Positions 43,898-51,494 of a DNA stretch of 64,000 nt are shown here, piece by piece. The DNA is from Amycolatopsis roodepoortensis (GTDB lineage: Bacteria > Actinomycetota > Actinomycetes > Mycobacteriales > Pseudonocardiaceae), in contig NZ_JADBEJ010000005.1 in the NCBI RefSeq assembly GCF_014873915.1, positions 186,001 through 250,000 on the forward strand, given 5' to 3'. The notes under the pieces were generated by a model that was given only the letters and a program-made list of their open reading frames with translations, did no database searches and was not told the DNA's origin. Position numbers and translations under genes: made by a program. The first letter of the stretch is position 1. Every line of letters starts with the position of its first letter.

Positions 43898-45336
43898 ACC
43901 GCCTGACCGCACAAGAACTCCGCATCGCGGCGGTGATCGCGCTCGGCGGATTGATGGCCGTTCTCGACACCACGATCGTCGCCGTCGCACTGCCGCGGTT
44001 CATGACGACCTTCTCCGCGTCGCTCACCACGATCCAGTGGATCGTGACCGCCTACGCACTCGGCATGGTCGCGGCGATGCCGCTCGCCGCTACTTTCGCG
44101 CAACGGTGGGGAGCGCGCCGCGTGTACCTGACCGCCCTGCTCGTGTTCACGGTGGCGTCCGCGGCCGCCGGGGCCGCCGGTGATCTGGGCTGGCTGATCG
44201 CCGCACGAGCCGTGCAGGGCCTCGCCGGTGGCCTGATCAACCCCTTGGGTATGACCATCGGCTTCGGCGCGGTGGCCCCGGAACGCCGCAGCCGGATGAC
44301 CGCGATCACCGGGCTTCCCTTGCTGATCGGGCCGATCCTCGGCCCGATGCTCGGTGGCGTCCTGCTGGACAGCCTTTCGTGGCGGGCACTGTTCTTCATC
44401 ACCGTTCCACCCGCTCTGCTCGCCGTCGTGGGCGTGCTTCGCTGGGTGCCCGCCGATACCCCGTCGGCGAAACGCGCTCCGATCGATTTCGCCGGCGGCC
44501 TGCTGCTCGTCCCCGGTGTGGTCGCGGTGGCGTACGGCTTCAGCGAGGAGACGCTCGGCATGGACGTCCGGTCGGGCATCGTCGCCGCCGGGCTGGTGCT
44601 CATGGCCGTGTTCATCCGAAGGTCGTGGAGCCATCACGCGCCGCTGCTGAACGTCCGGCTTCTGCGTGACCGGACATTCGGCCGCAACACCGCGGTCTTG
44701 GTCCTGTATGCCGCGCCGTATTTCGGCTCGATGCTGCTCATGCCCGCCTACATTCAGGTGATGCGCGGCGACTCGGCCCTGACCAGCGCGCTGATGATGG
44801 TCCCCGCAGCGATCGGGATGGGTATCACCATCCAGTTCGCCGCCCGTGTCCTGGAACGCTTCGGCCCGAGGATCGTCGTCGGGACGGGACTGAGCCTGGC
44901 GATCGTCTCGACCGCCCTGACGGCGCTCGTCCTCACGCCGGACACTCCATACCTGGTGCTGGGGATCTTGGGACTGGTCCAGGGAGCGGGCACCGGAGCG
45001 ATCATGATGCCCACCATCGTGAGCGCGGGCCGCGAACTGCGCGGATCGGATCTCGCGTCCGGTTCCGCGATCCTTCCCTTGGCCAGCACCATCGCGAGCG
45101 CGGTCGGCACCGCGGCGGTGAGCGCGGTGTTCACCGGGCTGATCGCGGCCGCCACCGCCGGGCAGGGTCTCGCCGCGCTGAGCGATCCGGGCTCGGCACT
45201 CACCGGGGAGGTCGTCGACGCGTATCGTCTGACACTCGTCGGAGTCCTCGCGGTCATGGTGTTCGCCCTGGTGGTCAGGTTGCGGACACGGCCCGCCCCG
45301 GCGACGGAACCAGCCACGGTACGGAGCGCAGCATGA
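43894..45336 (+). CDS. MFS drug exporter, DHA2/EmrB-QacA family
   Basis: The 480-aa protein has about 14 membrane segments. LMAVLDTTIVAVALP in the first segment, LGMVAAMPLAATFAQRWGARRVY with the MFS motif A, and GLPLLIGPILGPMLGGVLLD of the fifth segment are DHA2 drug:H+ antiporter signatures. ATG 43894 overlaps the FMN reductase stop (ATGA), and its own stop overlaps the next MerR start. It probably exports a toxic compound from the cell. Confidence 0.87.
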   Translation: MNRLTAQELRIAAVIALGGLMAVLDTTIVAVALPRFMTTFSASLTTIQWIVTAYALGMVAAMPLAATFAQRWGARRVYLTALLVFTVASAAAGAAGDLGWLIAARAVQGLAGGLINPLGMTIGFGAVAPERRSRMTAITGLPLLIGPILGPMLGGVLLDSLSWRALFFITVPPALLAVVGVLRWVPADTPSAKRAPIDFAGGLLLVPGVVAVAYGFSEETLGMDVRSGIVAAGLVLMAVFIRRSWSHHAPLLNVRLLRDRTFGRNTAVLVLYAAPYFGSMLLMPAYIQVMRGDSALTSALMMVPAAIGMGITIQFAARVLERFGPRIVVGTGLSLAIVSTALTALVLTPDTPYLVLGILGLVQGAGTGAIMMPTIVSAGRELRGSDLASGSAILPLASTIASAVGTAAVSAVFTGLIAAATAGQGLAALSDPGSALTGEVVDAYRLTLVGVLAVMVFALVVRLRTRPAPATEPATVRSAA

Positions 45337-45707
45337 CGACGTCGACACTCCCCCAGCTCGATGCCCGGCTGACCGTCAGCGAGGTCGCGAGCAAAGCCGG
45401 GGTCTCGGCCAACGCCGTCCGGTACTACGAGCGCTACCGCGTCATCACCGCGGAGCGGACCGCGGGCAACGCACGCCGGTTCACGATCGACGCCATCTGC
45501 CGCATCCGGCTCGCGGTCGCCGCCCAGCGGGTCGGGCTCAGCCTCGCCGAAAGCGCGGAGATCCTGGCCGAGATCCCGCCGATGTCCCCCGATCTCGAAC
45601 TGTGGTCGCGGGCCGGGCAACGACTCATCGACGCCGGGCAGGCTCGTATCGCCGAGCTCGCGTCGGTGGTCGACGAGTACCGGACGCTCGAGTTCCTCAG
45701 GAGTTGA
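45333..45707 (+). CDS. MerR family regulator (SoxR-like size)
   Basis: The 124-aa protein has the MerR HTH and wing (TVSEVASKAGVSANAVRYYERY, in short segments; AGNARRFTID) and a short coiled coil. There are no Cys clusters of SoxR type, so it senses something other than an iron-sulphur redox signal. It is the last gene of the FMN reductase/MFS operon (ATGA overlap) and probably acts on the 19-bp-spacer promoter at 43275. Confidence 0.85.
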   Translation: MTTSTLPQLDARLTVSEVASKAGVSANAVRYYERYRVITAERTAGNARRFTIDAICRIRLAVAAQRVGLSLAESAEILAEIPPMSPDLELWSRAGQRLIDAGQARIAELASVVDEYRTLEFLRS

Positions 45708-46178
45708 ACGGTCCGTCCGCCGCGCTCGACCAGCGGAACACAGGACGGTTCTCGAGACCGGGGTAGGCCACGGCCATACCCCGGTCAGGGGACATGGACC
45801 ACAGACGCGCGTCGGGTGAGGCGGCGTGATCCGCCCAGTCTGTCGACCAGGCTGGAATGTAACGCTCGTAGATGCGTCGGATCCGGGTCACATCTTTGAC
45901 TTCAAGTCTCGCGGGGCCGGTCATGCGGACCTGTCGGACGTCATCGGGCGGGTCGAAGGTCGCGACCATGACAGCGACCTCTCGGTTGTCGCGGGCGGCG
46001 GCCAGGAACGGCGACGGCAGGCCGTCGGACACCGGGGTGTGGAACCACACCCGCCCTCCTCGGCCACGAACCACATCATCGCCAATGCCGGCTTCCCTCG
46101 CCCGGTGGTGGTGGCGACGCTGGCGGGTAGGAGCGGCTCGTCGAGAAAGTCTTGTACCGCGAGTATCGATCGGTCCAT
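45697..46178 (-). pseudogene. PPOX-like F420/FMN-binding protein, frameshifted
   Basis: The first part from ATG 46178 (MDRSILAVQDFLDEPLLPAS, PALAMMWFVAEEG) and the second part in another frame (RVWFHTPVSDGLPSPFLAAA, VMVATFDPP) together form a complete PPOX fold. The frames meet in the run GGGCGGG near 46050, where one base is missing. Everything else fits the family, so the lesion is either a real mutation or a sequencing error. The 3' end overlaps the convergent MerR gene by 11 bp. Confidence 0.75.
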
Positions 46179-46215
46179 GACGTCACCCTGCAACCTCGAC
46201 CGCAGTAGAGGTCCA

Positions 46216-46276
46216 GAAGTACGTGAAGGCCCCCTTCCTTACGTCTAGCGCAAGGAAGGGGGCCTTCACGTACTTC
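46216..46276. repeat. Dispersed hairpin AAGTACGTGAAGGCCCCC, copy 1
   Basis: Perfect 25-bp arms at 46216-46240 and 46252-46276 flank an 11-nt loop (ACGTCTAGCGC). The outer 19 bp of the arm (AGTACGTGAAGGCCCCCTT) are identical to copy 2 at 55509. It lies between the start of the PPOX pseudogene and the stop of the SPFH gene, and may end SPFH transcription. Confidence 0.65.
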
Positions 46277-46286
46277 GAGGAGACAG

Positions 46287-47645
46287 TCACCGCTGCGGCG
46301 GCGGACCACCCTGCGGACCACCGAACGGCCCCTGCTGCGGGAACGGACCGCTGCCCGGCCCCTGCGACGGCGGTCCCTGGTACGGACCACCCTGCGGACC
46401 GGCGGGCGGCTGCGCCTGCGGCAACCGAGTGGCAGGCGGGGCCTGCGGCGGCTCCGGAGCGGCCTCCGGCTCGGGAGCCGGAGCAGCCTTGGGAACCTGA
46501 CGCGGAGCGGGCGGCTCTTGCCGCGGCGTCGCGACACCCAACGCCGGGACCTCCTTGCGCGCCACGGCTTCCGCGGCCGCGACGGCCTCGGCGACCTTCG
46601 GGTCGCTGGAGGTGTCGAACCAGCCCTGGACCTCTTCGTCCTCCAGGTCCGGCTTCTCGACCGGGTCTTCCTTCGGCGGCTCGTAGCGGAACACGCCGTC
46701 GTCGCCGGGTGCGCCGAGCGCGCGGGCGAAGCCCTCCAGGGCCTTGCCGTAGTCGCTCGGGATCATCCAGACCTTGTTCGCGTCGCCCTGCGCCAGCTGC
46801 GGCAGGGTCTGCAGGTACTGGTACGCCAGGACCTCGGGCGTGGGACGTCCGGCCTTGATCGCCGCGAAGACCTTCTCGATCGCCTTCGCCTGACCCTGTG
46901 CCTGCAGGTACCGTGCGGCACGTTCACCCTGCGCGCGCAGGATCCGCGACTGCCGCTCGGCCTCCGCGCTCAGGATCGCGGCCTGCTTGGCACCTTCGGC
47001 CGCGAGGATCTGGCTCTGCTTCTGGCCTTCCGCGGTCTTGATCGCCGATTCACGCTGACCTTCGGCGGTCAGGATCATCGCGCGCTTCTCACGGTCGGCA
47101 CGCATCTGCTTCTCCATCGAATCCTGGATGGAGGGCGGCGGGTCGATCGCCTTCAGCTCGACCCGGGCGACGCGGATGCCCCAGCGGCCGGTGGCCTCGT
47201 CGAGCACACCGCGCAGCTGGCTGTTGATCGAGTCACGCGAGGTCAGGGTCTGTTCCAGGCTCATGCCACCGACGACGTTACGCAGGGTCGTGGTGGTCAG
47301 CTGCTCGACACCGACGATGTAGTTCGAGATCTCGTAGACCGCGGCGCGCGAGTCGGTGACCTGGAAGTACACGACCGTGTCGATGGAAACCGTCAGGTTG
47401 TCCTCGGTGATCACGGGCTGCGGAGGGAACGAGACGACCTGCTCGCGGAGGTCGATCCGCGCCCGGACCTTGTCCAGGAAGGGCACCAGAAACGTCAGGC
47501 CGGGAGAAGCCACCGTCCGGAACCGGCCCAGCCGTTCGATCACAGCGGACTGCGCCTGTGGCACCACCATGATCGCCTTGACCACGACGACGACCACGAA
47601 CAACGCGAGCAGTCCGACGACGATGAACACCACTGTCTCTGACAA
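46287..47645 (-). CDS. SPFH/Band 7 protein with Pro/Gln/Gly tail
   Basis: The 452-aa protein has one N-terminal membrane segment (VFIVVGLLALFVVVVVV), the band 7 domain with QAQSAVIERLGRF, ITEDNLTVSIDTVVYFQV and a coiled-coil stretch of repeating AEGQRESAIKTAEGQKQS type. From about residue 330 the chain is acidic and then Pro/Gln/Gly-rich (about 70 residues). Stomatin/QmcA-like proteins organise membrane microdomains. An NfeD partner gene precedes it. Confidence 0.88.
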   Translation of the reverse strand: MSETVVFIVVGLLALFVVVVVVKAIMVVPQAQSAVIERLGRFRTVASPGLTFLVPFLDKVRARIDLREQVVSFPPQPVITEDNLTVSIDTVVYFQVTDSRAAVYEISNYIVGVEQLTTTTLRNVVGGMSLEQTLTSRDSINSQLRGVLDEATGRWGIRVARVELKAIDPPPSIQDSMEKQMRADREKRAMILTAEGQRESAIKTAEGQKQSQILAAEGAKQAAILSAEAERQSRILRAQGERAARYLQAQGQAKAIEKVFAAIKAGRPTPEVLAYQYLQTLPQLAQGDANKVWMIPSDYGKALEGFARALGAPGDDGVFRYEPPKEDPVEKPDLEDEEVQGWFDTSSDPKVAEAVAAAEAVARKEVPALGVATPRQEPPAPRQVPKAAPAPEPEAAPEPPQAPPATRLPQAQPPAGPQGGPYQGPPSQGPGSGPFPQQGPFGGPQGGPPPQR

Positions 47646-47692
47646 CTACCTTCCCCTTACGTAGAAACCCTGTTGCGGTGCGGCCGTCCGGC

Positions 47693-48124
47693 TCACAGCT
47701 CGGCCGAGACGACCGCCGTGGCGCCCGAGATCTCGACGACCGTCACCGATGTCCCCGGGGCGATCGGTTCCCCATGGGTCATGCTCCGTGCCGACCAGAC
47801 GTCGCCTGCCAGCTTCACCTGGCCGGCATCGCCGTCCACTGTGGACACTACTACCGCCCGCGCGCCGATCAGCGCGTCGGTGTTGGTCTTGATGTCCGGC
47901 CCCGCGAGGAACCGGCGTTTGAGGGTCGGCCGGACGAGGACGAGCATCCCGACCGAGGCGACGGCGAACACCGCGACGTCGATGAAGGGGTTCCCGGTCA
48001 GTGCGGCCGATCCCGCCCCGAACAGAGCTCCGACGCCGACCATGAGCAGGAACAGATCACCCGAGAGCAGCTCGGCGATGATCAAGAGGATGCCGGCGAT
48101 CAGCCAGATGAGAGCGCCTGTCAT
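47693..48124 (-). CDS. NfeD-like membrane protein
   Basis: The 143-aa protein has two to three hydrophobic segments near the N-terminus (IWLIAGILLIIAELLSG, LFLLMVGVGALFGAG) and a C-terminal OB-fold (IGARAVVVSTVDGDAGQVKL). This is the short NfeD type that pairs with SPFH proteins. It lies 47 bp upstream of the SPFH gene on the same strand and is very likely in one transcript. Confidence 0.87.
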   Translation of the reverse strand: MTGALIWLIAGILLIIAELLSGDLFLLMVGVGALFGAGSAALTGNPFIDVAVFAVASVGMLVLVRPTLKRRFLAGPDIKTNTDALIGARAVVVSTVDGDAGQVKLAGDVWSARSMTHGEPIAPGTSVTVVEISGATAVVSAEL

Positions 48125-48219
48125 GCGTTCATGCTCCCAGATCGCGCCGATTCATACCGAAGAAGCGAAACCGACGTGACCGACGCGTGACCTTGAGTGA
48201 CCTCGCGCAAACCGGGCAT

Positions 48220-49035
48220 TCAGGACTCTTCATCCGGGTCCGAGACGAAGTCGATGAGCCGTTCCACCGCTCCGATCAGCGGCGTTTCCAGATCCCGGTA
48301 GCTGCCGACCGCCGCCAGGATCCGCTGCCAGCCCTCCCACGGCTCGCCCCAGCCGAGCGCGTCGCAAACGCCCTCTTTCCACTCCGTGCCGCGCGGGATC
48401 TTCGGCCAGGCCCGGATGCCGACGACCGACGGCTTCACGGCCTCCCAGATGTCGATGTACGGATGGCCGGTGATCAGCACGTTCTCGTCGCGGATCGCGT
48501 CGACGATCCGCGACTCCTTGCTGCCGGAGACCAGGTGGTCCACCAGCACGCCGAGGCGGCGGCCGGGCCCGGTGCCGAACTCGTCGATGCGGTCGGACAG
48601 CACATCCACCCCATCGAGTGGTTCCACCACCACGCCTTCGACTCGCAGGTCGTGTCCCCAGACCCGTTCGACGAGTTCGGCGTCGTGCTTGCCCTCCACC
48701 CAGATCCGCGAATCGCGGGCGACCCGGGCCTTGAGCCCCTGGACCTGGACCGACCCGGACGCCGAGATCCGCCGTGCCGGGGCTTTCGGCGCGGCCTTCG
48801 CCGGCACCAGCGTCACCGGCTTGCCTTCGAGCAGGAACCCCGCGGGGTTCAGCGGGAACACGCGGTGCTTGCCGTGCCGGTCTTCGAGGACGACGTTGCC
48901 GTACTCGATCTTCACCACGGCACCGCAGTAGCCGCTGGCCGGGTCCTCGACCACGAGCCCCGGCTCAGCGGGCACCTCGGGGATCTTCCGCTTGCGCGGG
49001 CCGGACAACACGTCGTCGTACGAATGGGAGCGCAC
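48220..49035 (-). CDS. DUF3097 family protein
   Basis: The 271-aa protein matches the actinobacterial DUF3097 family: SYDDVLSGPRKRKIPEVP near the start, IWVEGKHDAELVERVWGHDL (a Toprim-like strand), HLVSGSKESRI and ITGHPYIDIWEAVKP. Function is unknown; the Toprim-like core suggests nucleic-acid metabolism. GTG 49035 was chosen (VRSHSYDDVL); ATG 49080 would add 15 residues. Confidence 0.85.
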   Translation of the reverse strand: MRSHSYDDVLSGPRKRKIPEVPAEPGLVVEDPASGYCGAVVKIEYGNVVLEDRHGKHRVFPLNPAGFLLEGKPVTLVPAKAAPKAPARRISASGSVQVQGLKARVARDSRIWVEGKHDAELVERVWGHDLRVEGVVVEPLDGVDVLSDRIDEFGTGPGRRLGVLVDHLVSGSKESRIVDAIRDENVLITGHPYIDIWEAVKPSVVGIRAWPKIPRGTEWKEGVCDALGWGEPWEGWQRILAAVGSYRDLETPLIGAVERLIDFVSDPDEES

Positions 49036-49132
49036 GGCGCCCGACGCTATCGGTGCCGAGTGGCGACGTCTTCCCGCCACGCCGGTCAGGCGGCCATCCA
49101 GCGCCCTGCCGACGTCGATCGGAGACTCGGGT

Positions 49133-50026
49133 TCACCTACAGAATGACAGCATCGCGTCGACGAACGGAGTCCGCTCGCCCCGCTCCAGCGGGCGCATCA
49201 CGAACAGCGGCGCGAGCGCGACACACCACGCGCGCACTCGTCCGGCGTCGAAACCCGGCAGATGCGGGGCGATCGCGTCGAAGCCGTCTTCGAGAGTTCC
49301 ACCTGCCCGCATCGGCAAGGTGACCCAGTCGGCCAGATCGAACGACGGGTCACCGACACTCGGGCGCGGGTCGATCGCGACCGCTCCCCGCCCGGGCCCG
49401 CCGTCGAGGACGTTGCCCGGATGCAGGTCCCCGTGGACGATTGCGTTCCCCTCCCCGCCGGTCGCGAGTTCGAGGGCCCGCAACCGCGCGCGATCGAGGG
49501 TCTCCAGCGAGAGCGTGGCCTCGGCCACCGAGCCGCGCAGCCCGCGCTCGGCCAGCTCGTACATGAACACGACACGGTCTTCCAGCGGCGGGAAATCCGA
49601 CGGCGGGGTCACCGAGTGGATCTGGGCCATGAGGTCACCGACCTCGGTCCACGGGACGTCCGCCCCCGCCTCCATCAGCTCCGTGCCAGGCTCGATGCCC
49701 TCCAGCAGGATCGCCCCGGCGGCGAGTTCCGTGTCGAGCACCTGCACGACCCGCGAGCAGCCGTCCCACGCCCTCAGGGCGGCGGCTTCCGATTCGGCGA
49801 TCGTGCGATCCGGCGTCAGTTTGAGGACCTTCTTCAGTCCGTCGGGCCCGGTACAGATCAAGGTCCGGCCAGAGTTGCCCGGTTTGGCGTCGACGACGGT
49901 GAGACCCCACCGTGCGGCCAGCCGCTCCACGAGGGCGGGCAGCTCGTCGCACCACGTCGCGACGTCCGCGCCGAACCGCTTGACCAGACGCGCACGCGCC
50001 TCGTCGTCGATCAGAACAACGGCCAT
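49133..50026 (-). CDS. Aminoglycoside/hydroxyurea-type phosphotransferase
   Basis: The 297-aa protein has the kinase motifs IVHGDLHPGNVLDG (catalytic loop) and AVAIDPRPSVGDPSFDLADWV (metal-binding Asp and following helix), plus LLEGIEPGTELME. This is the layout of the APH(6)/hydroxyurea phosphotransferase family. The substrate is unknown; many members are uncharacterised. ATG 50026 overlaps the SCO1664 gene by 16 bp on the same strand, so they are co-transcribed. Confidence 0.82.
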   Translation of the reverse strand: MAVVLIDDEARARLVKRFGADVATWCDELPALVERLAARWGLTVVDAKPGNSGRTLICTGPDGLKKVLKLTPDRTIAESEAAALRAWDGCSRVVQVLDTELAAGAILLEGIEPGTELMEAGADVPWTEVGDLMAQIHSVTPPSDFPPLEDRVVFMYELAERGLRGSVAEATLSLETLDRARLRALELATGGEGNAIVHGDLHPGNVLDGGPGRGAVAIDPRPSVGDPSFDLADWVTLPMRAGGTLEDGFDAIAPHLPGFDAGRVRAWCVALAPLFVMRPLERGERTPFVDAMLSFCR

Positions 50027-50793
50027 GGGATGGCCCGCCAGTCGTCGCCGGGCTCCGGGAAGACACCTTCCGCCAGAAGGAGTTCGGTACGTTCGGCCAG
50101 CGCGCGGATCTCGAAACCGGTGAGGTGCTCGCCCAGCGCTTCACCGAGCTCTCCGTCCAGCTTCTCGCGAAGGCCGCGGAGCTTGCCGACCTCGGCGTCG
50201 GTCAGCCGCTCGCCGATCCAGCCCCAGAGCACCGTCCGCAACTTCGGATCGGTGTGCAGGCAGATCCCGTGATCAACGCCGTAGATCCGCCCGTCGGCGC
50301 CGGCGAGCACGTGACCACCCTTGCGGTCGGTGTTGTTGACCACGATGTCGAGCACGGCCAGCTCCCGCATGCCCTGCCGGTCCGCGTGGGCGAGCACCGC
50401 GGGCTCGCCGTCGCGATCGTGCGCGTGGAGCACGACACGCCAGTCTTCCGGCAGGCTCTCCGGTGACCTGACGTCGACGAGTTCCTCGTCGGTGGTCTCG
50501 ATCCACAGCTGCACCATGCCCGGCCCGAACGGCCCGTCGCGCAGCACCGTCGGCGGGATCGCGCCGAGCCCGGAGGCGTCGGCGACCATGGCCGTCGCGA
50601 CCTCGCGGCCCGCGAGCGTCCCGTCCGGGAAGTCCCACAACGGCCGCTCACCGGAAACCGGCTTGTACACGACGTTCCCGGTGACGCCGTCGAGCTCGAT
50701 CGTGCAGAACAGCGTGACGTTGGAGGCGTCGACGAGCCTGCCTTCGACGTCGATCTTGCCGCGCGTCACCAGCTCCCGCGAAGACTCCTCCAC
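50011..50793 (-). CDS. SCO1664 family protein
   Basis: The 260-aa protein has the family marks VYKPVSGERPLWDFP, LAGREVAT, VLDIVVNNTDRKGGHVL and VDHGICLH, a phosphatidylinositol-kinase-like core. Function is not established. GTG 50793 was chosen; it lies 5 bp after the DUF3090 stop. Paired DUF3090 and SCO1664 genes are conserved in many actinobacteria, often near mycothiol ligase, which is absent here. Confidence 0.83.
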   Translation of the reverse strand: MEESSRELVTRGKIDVEGRLVDASNVTLFCTIELDGVTGNVVYKPVSGERPLWDFPDGTLAGREVATAMVADASGLGAIPPTVLRDGPFGPGMVQLWIETTDEELVDVRSPESLPEDWRVVLHAHDRDGEPAVLAHADRQGMRELAVLDIVVNNTDRKGGHVLAGADGRIYGVDHGICLHTDPKLRTVLWGWIGERLTDAEVGKLRGLREKLDGELGEALGEHLTGFEIRALAERTELLLAEGVFPEPGDDWRAIPWPLF

Positions 50794-50797
50794 CTCG

Positions 50798-51373
50798 TCA
50801 GTCCTCGAGGACGTCGACGTCGCGCCGGTACCCGTTCTGGCGCGGGCAGATGTGGCCCGCCGGGTCGAGCGGTTCCGCGCACAGCGGGCACGGCTTGCGG
50901 CCGGCGTTGACCACCCGGTCCGCCCGCTCCGCGAACGCCCGCGCCGCACCGGGGCTCAGGAAGACGCGCACGGCGTCCGGCCCCTCTTCGGTGTCGTCCA
51001 GAACGACCGTTTCGTCCACCTCGCCCTCCGTCATCGCGAGCAGCTCGATGACGACGGCACTGCTTTCGGCGTCCCAGCCGAGCCCCATCGTGCCGACGCG
51101 GAACTCCTCCTCGACCGGGACGGTCAGGGGGTCGACGTCGAGGAGCTCGTCGGGCGCGTCGTCCGGTACGTCCGCGCCGAACCGGCTGGCGACCTCTTCC
51201 AGCAGCGAGCTGAGCCTTTCGGCCAGCACCACCACCTGCTGTTTTTCGATCGTCACACTGATCGTGCGGACGTCCTCGGACGCCTGGAGGTAGAACGTGC
51301 GGTCGCCGGGCTCACCGACGGTTCCTGCGACGAACCGGTCGGGCTGGCGGAAGACGTGGATTACGCGAGACAT
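50798..51373 (-). CDS. DUF3090 family protein
   Basis: The 191-aa protein begins MSRVIHVFRQPDRFVAGTVG, continues GDRTFYLQASEDVRT and VALMGLGWDAE-like sequence, and ends with a zinc-type PCPLCAEPLDPAGHICPR cluster (four Cys/His ligands). DUF3090 is a conserved actinobacterial family of unknown function. ATG 51373 was chosen over the one at 51424 because the former starts the conserved domain. Confidence 0.85.
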   Translation of the reverse strand: MSRVIHVFRQPDRFVAGTVGEPGDRTFYLQASEDVRTISVTIEKQQVVVLAERLSSLLEEVASRFGADVPDDAPDELLDVDPLTVPVEEEFRVGTMGLGWDAESSAVVIELLAMTEGEVDETVVLDDTEEGPDAVRVFLSPGAARAFAERADRVVNAGRKPCPLCAEPLDPAGHICPRQNGYRRDVDVLED

Positions 51374-51494
51374 GGCACCTTCGACCCTAGGCCACGGCCC
51401 CATGATCGGCATCCGCCGCCCCAAGGTTAAGCCCAGGGCGAAACCGCCGCGCCCCGGGCCGTCACGGGCAAAGGGCCGAACCTAGTCTGCAACC

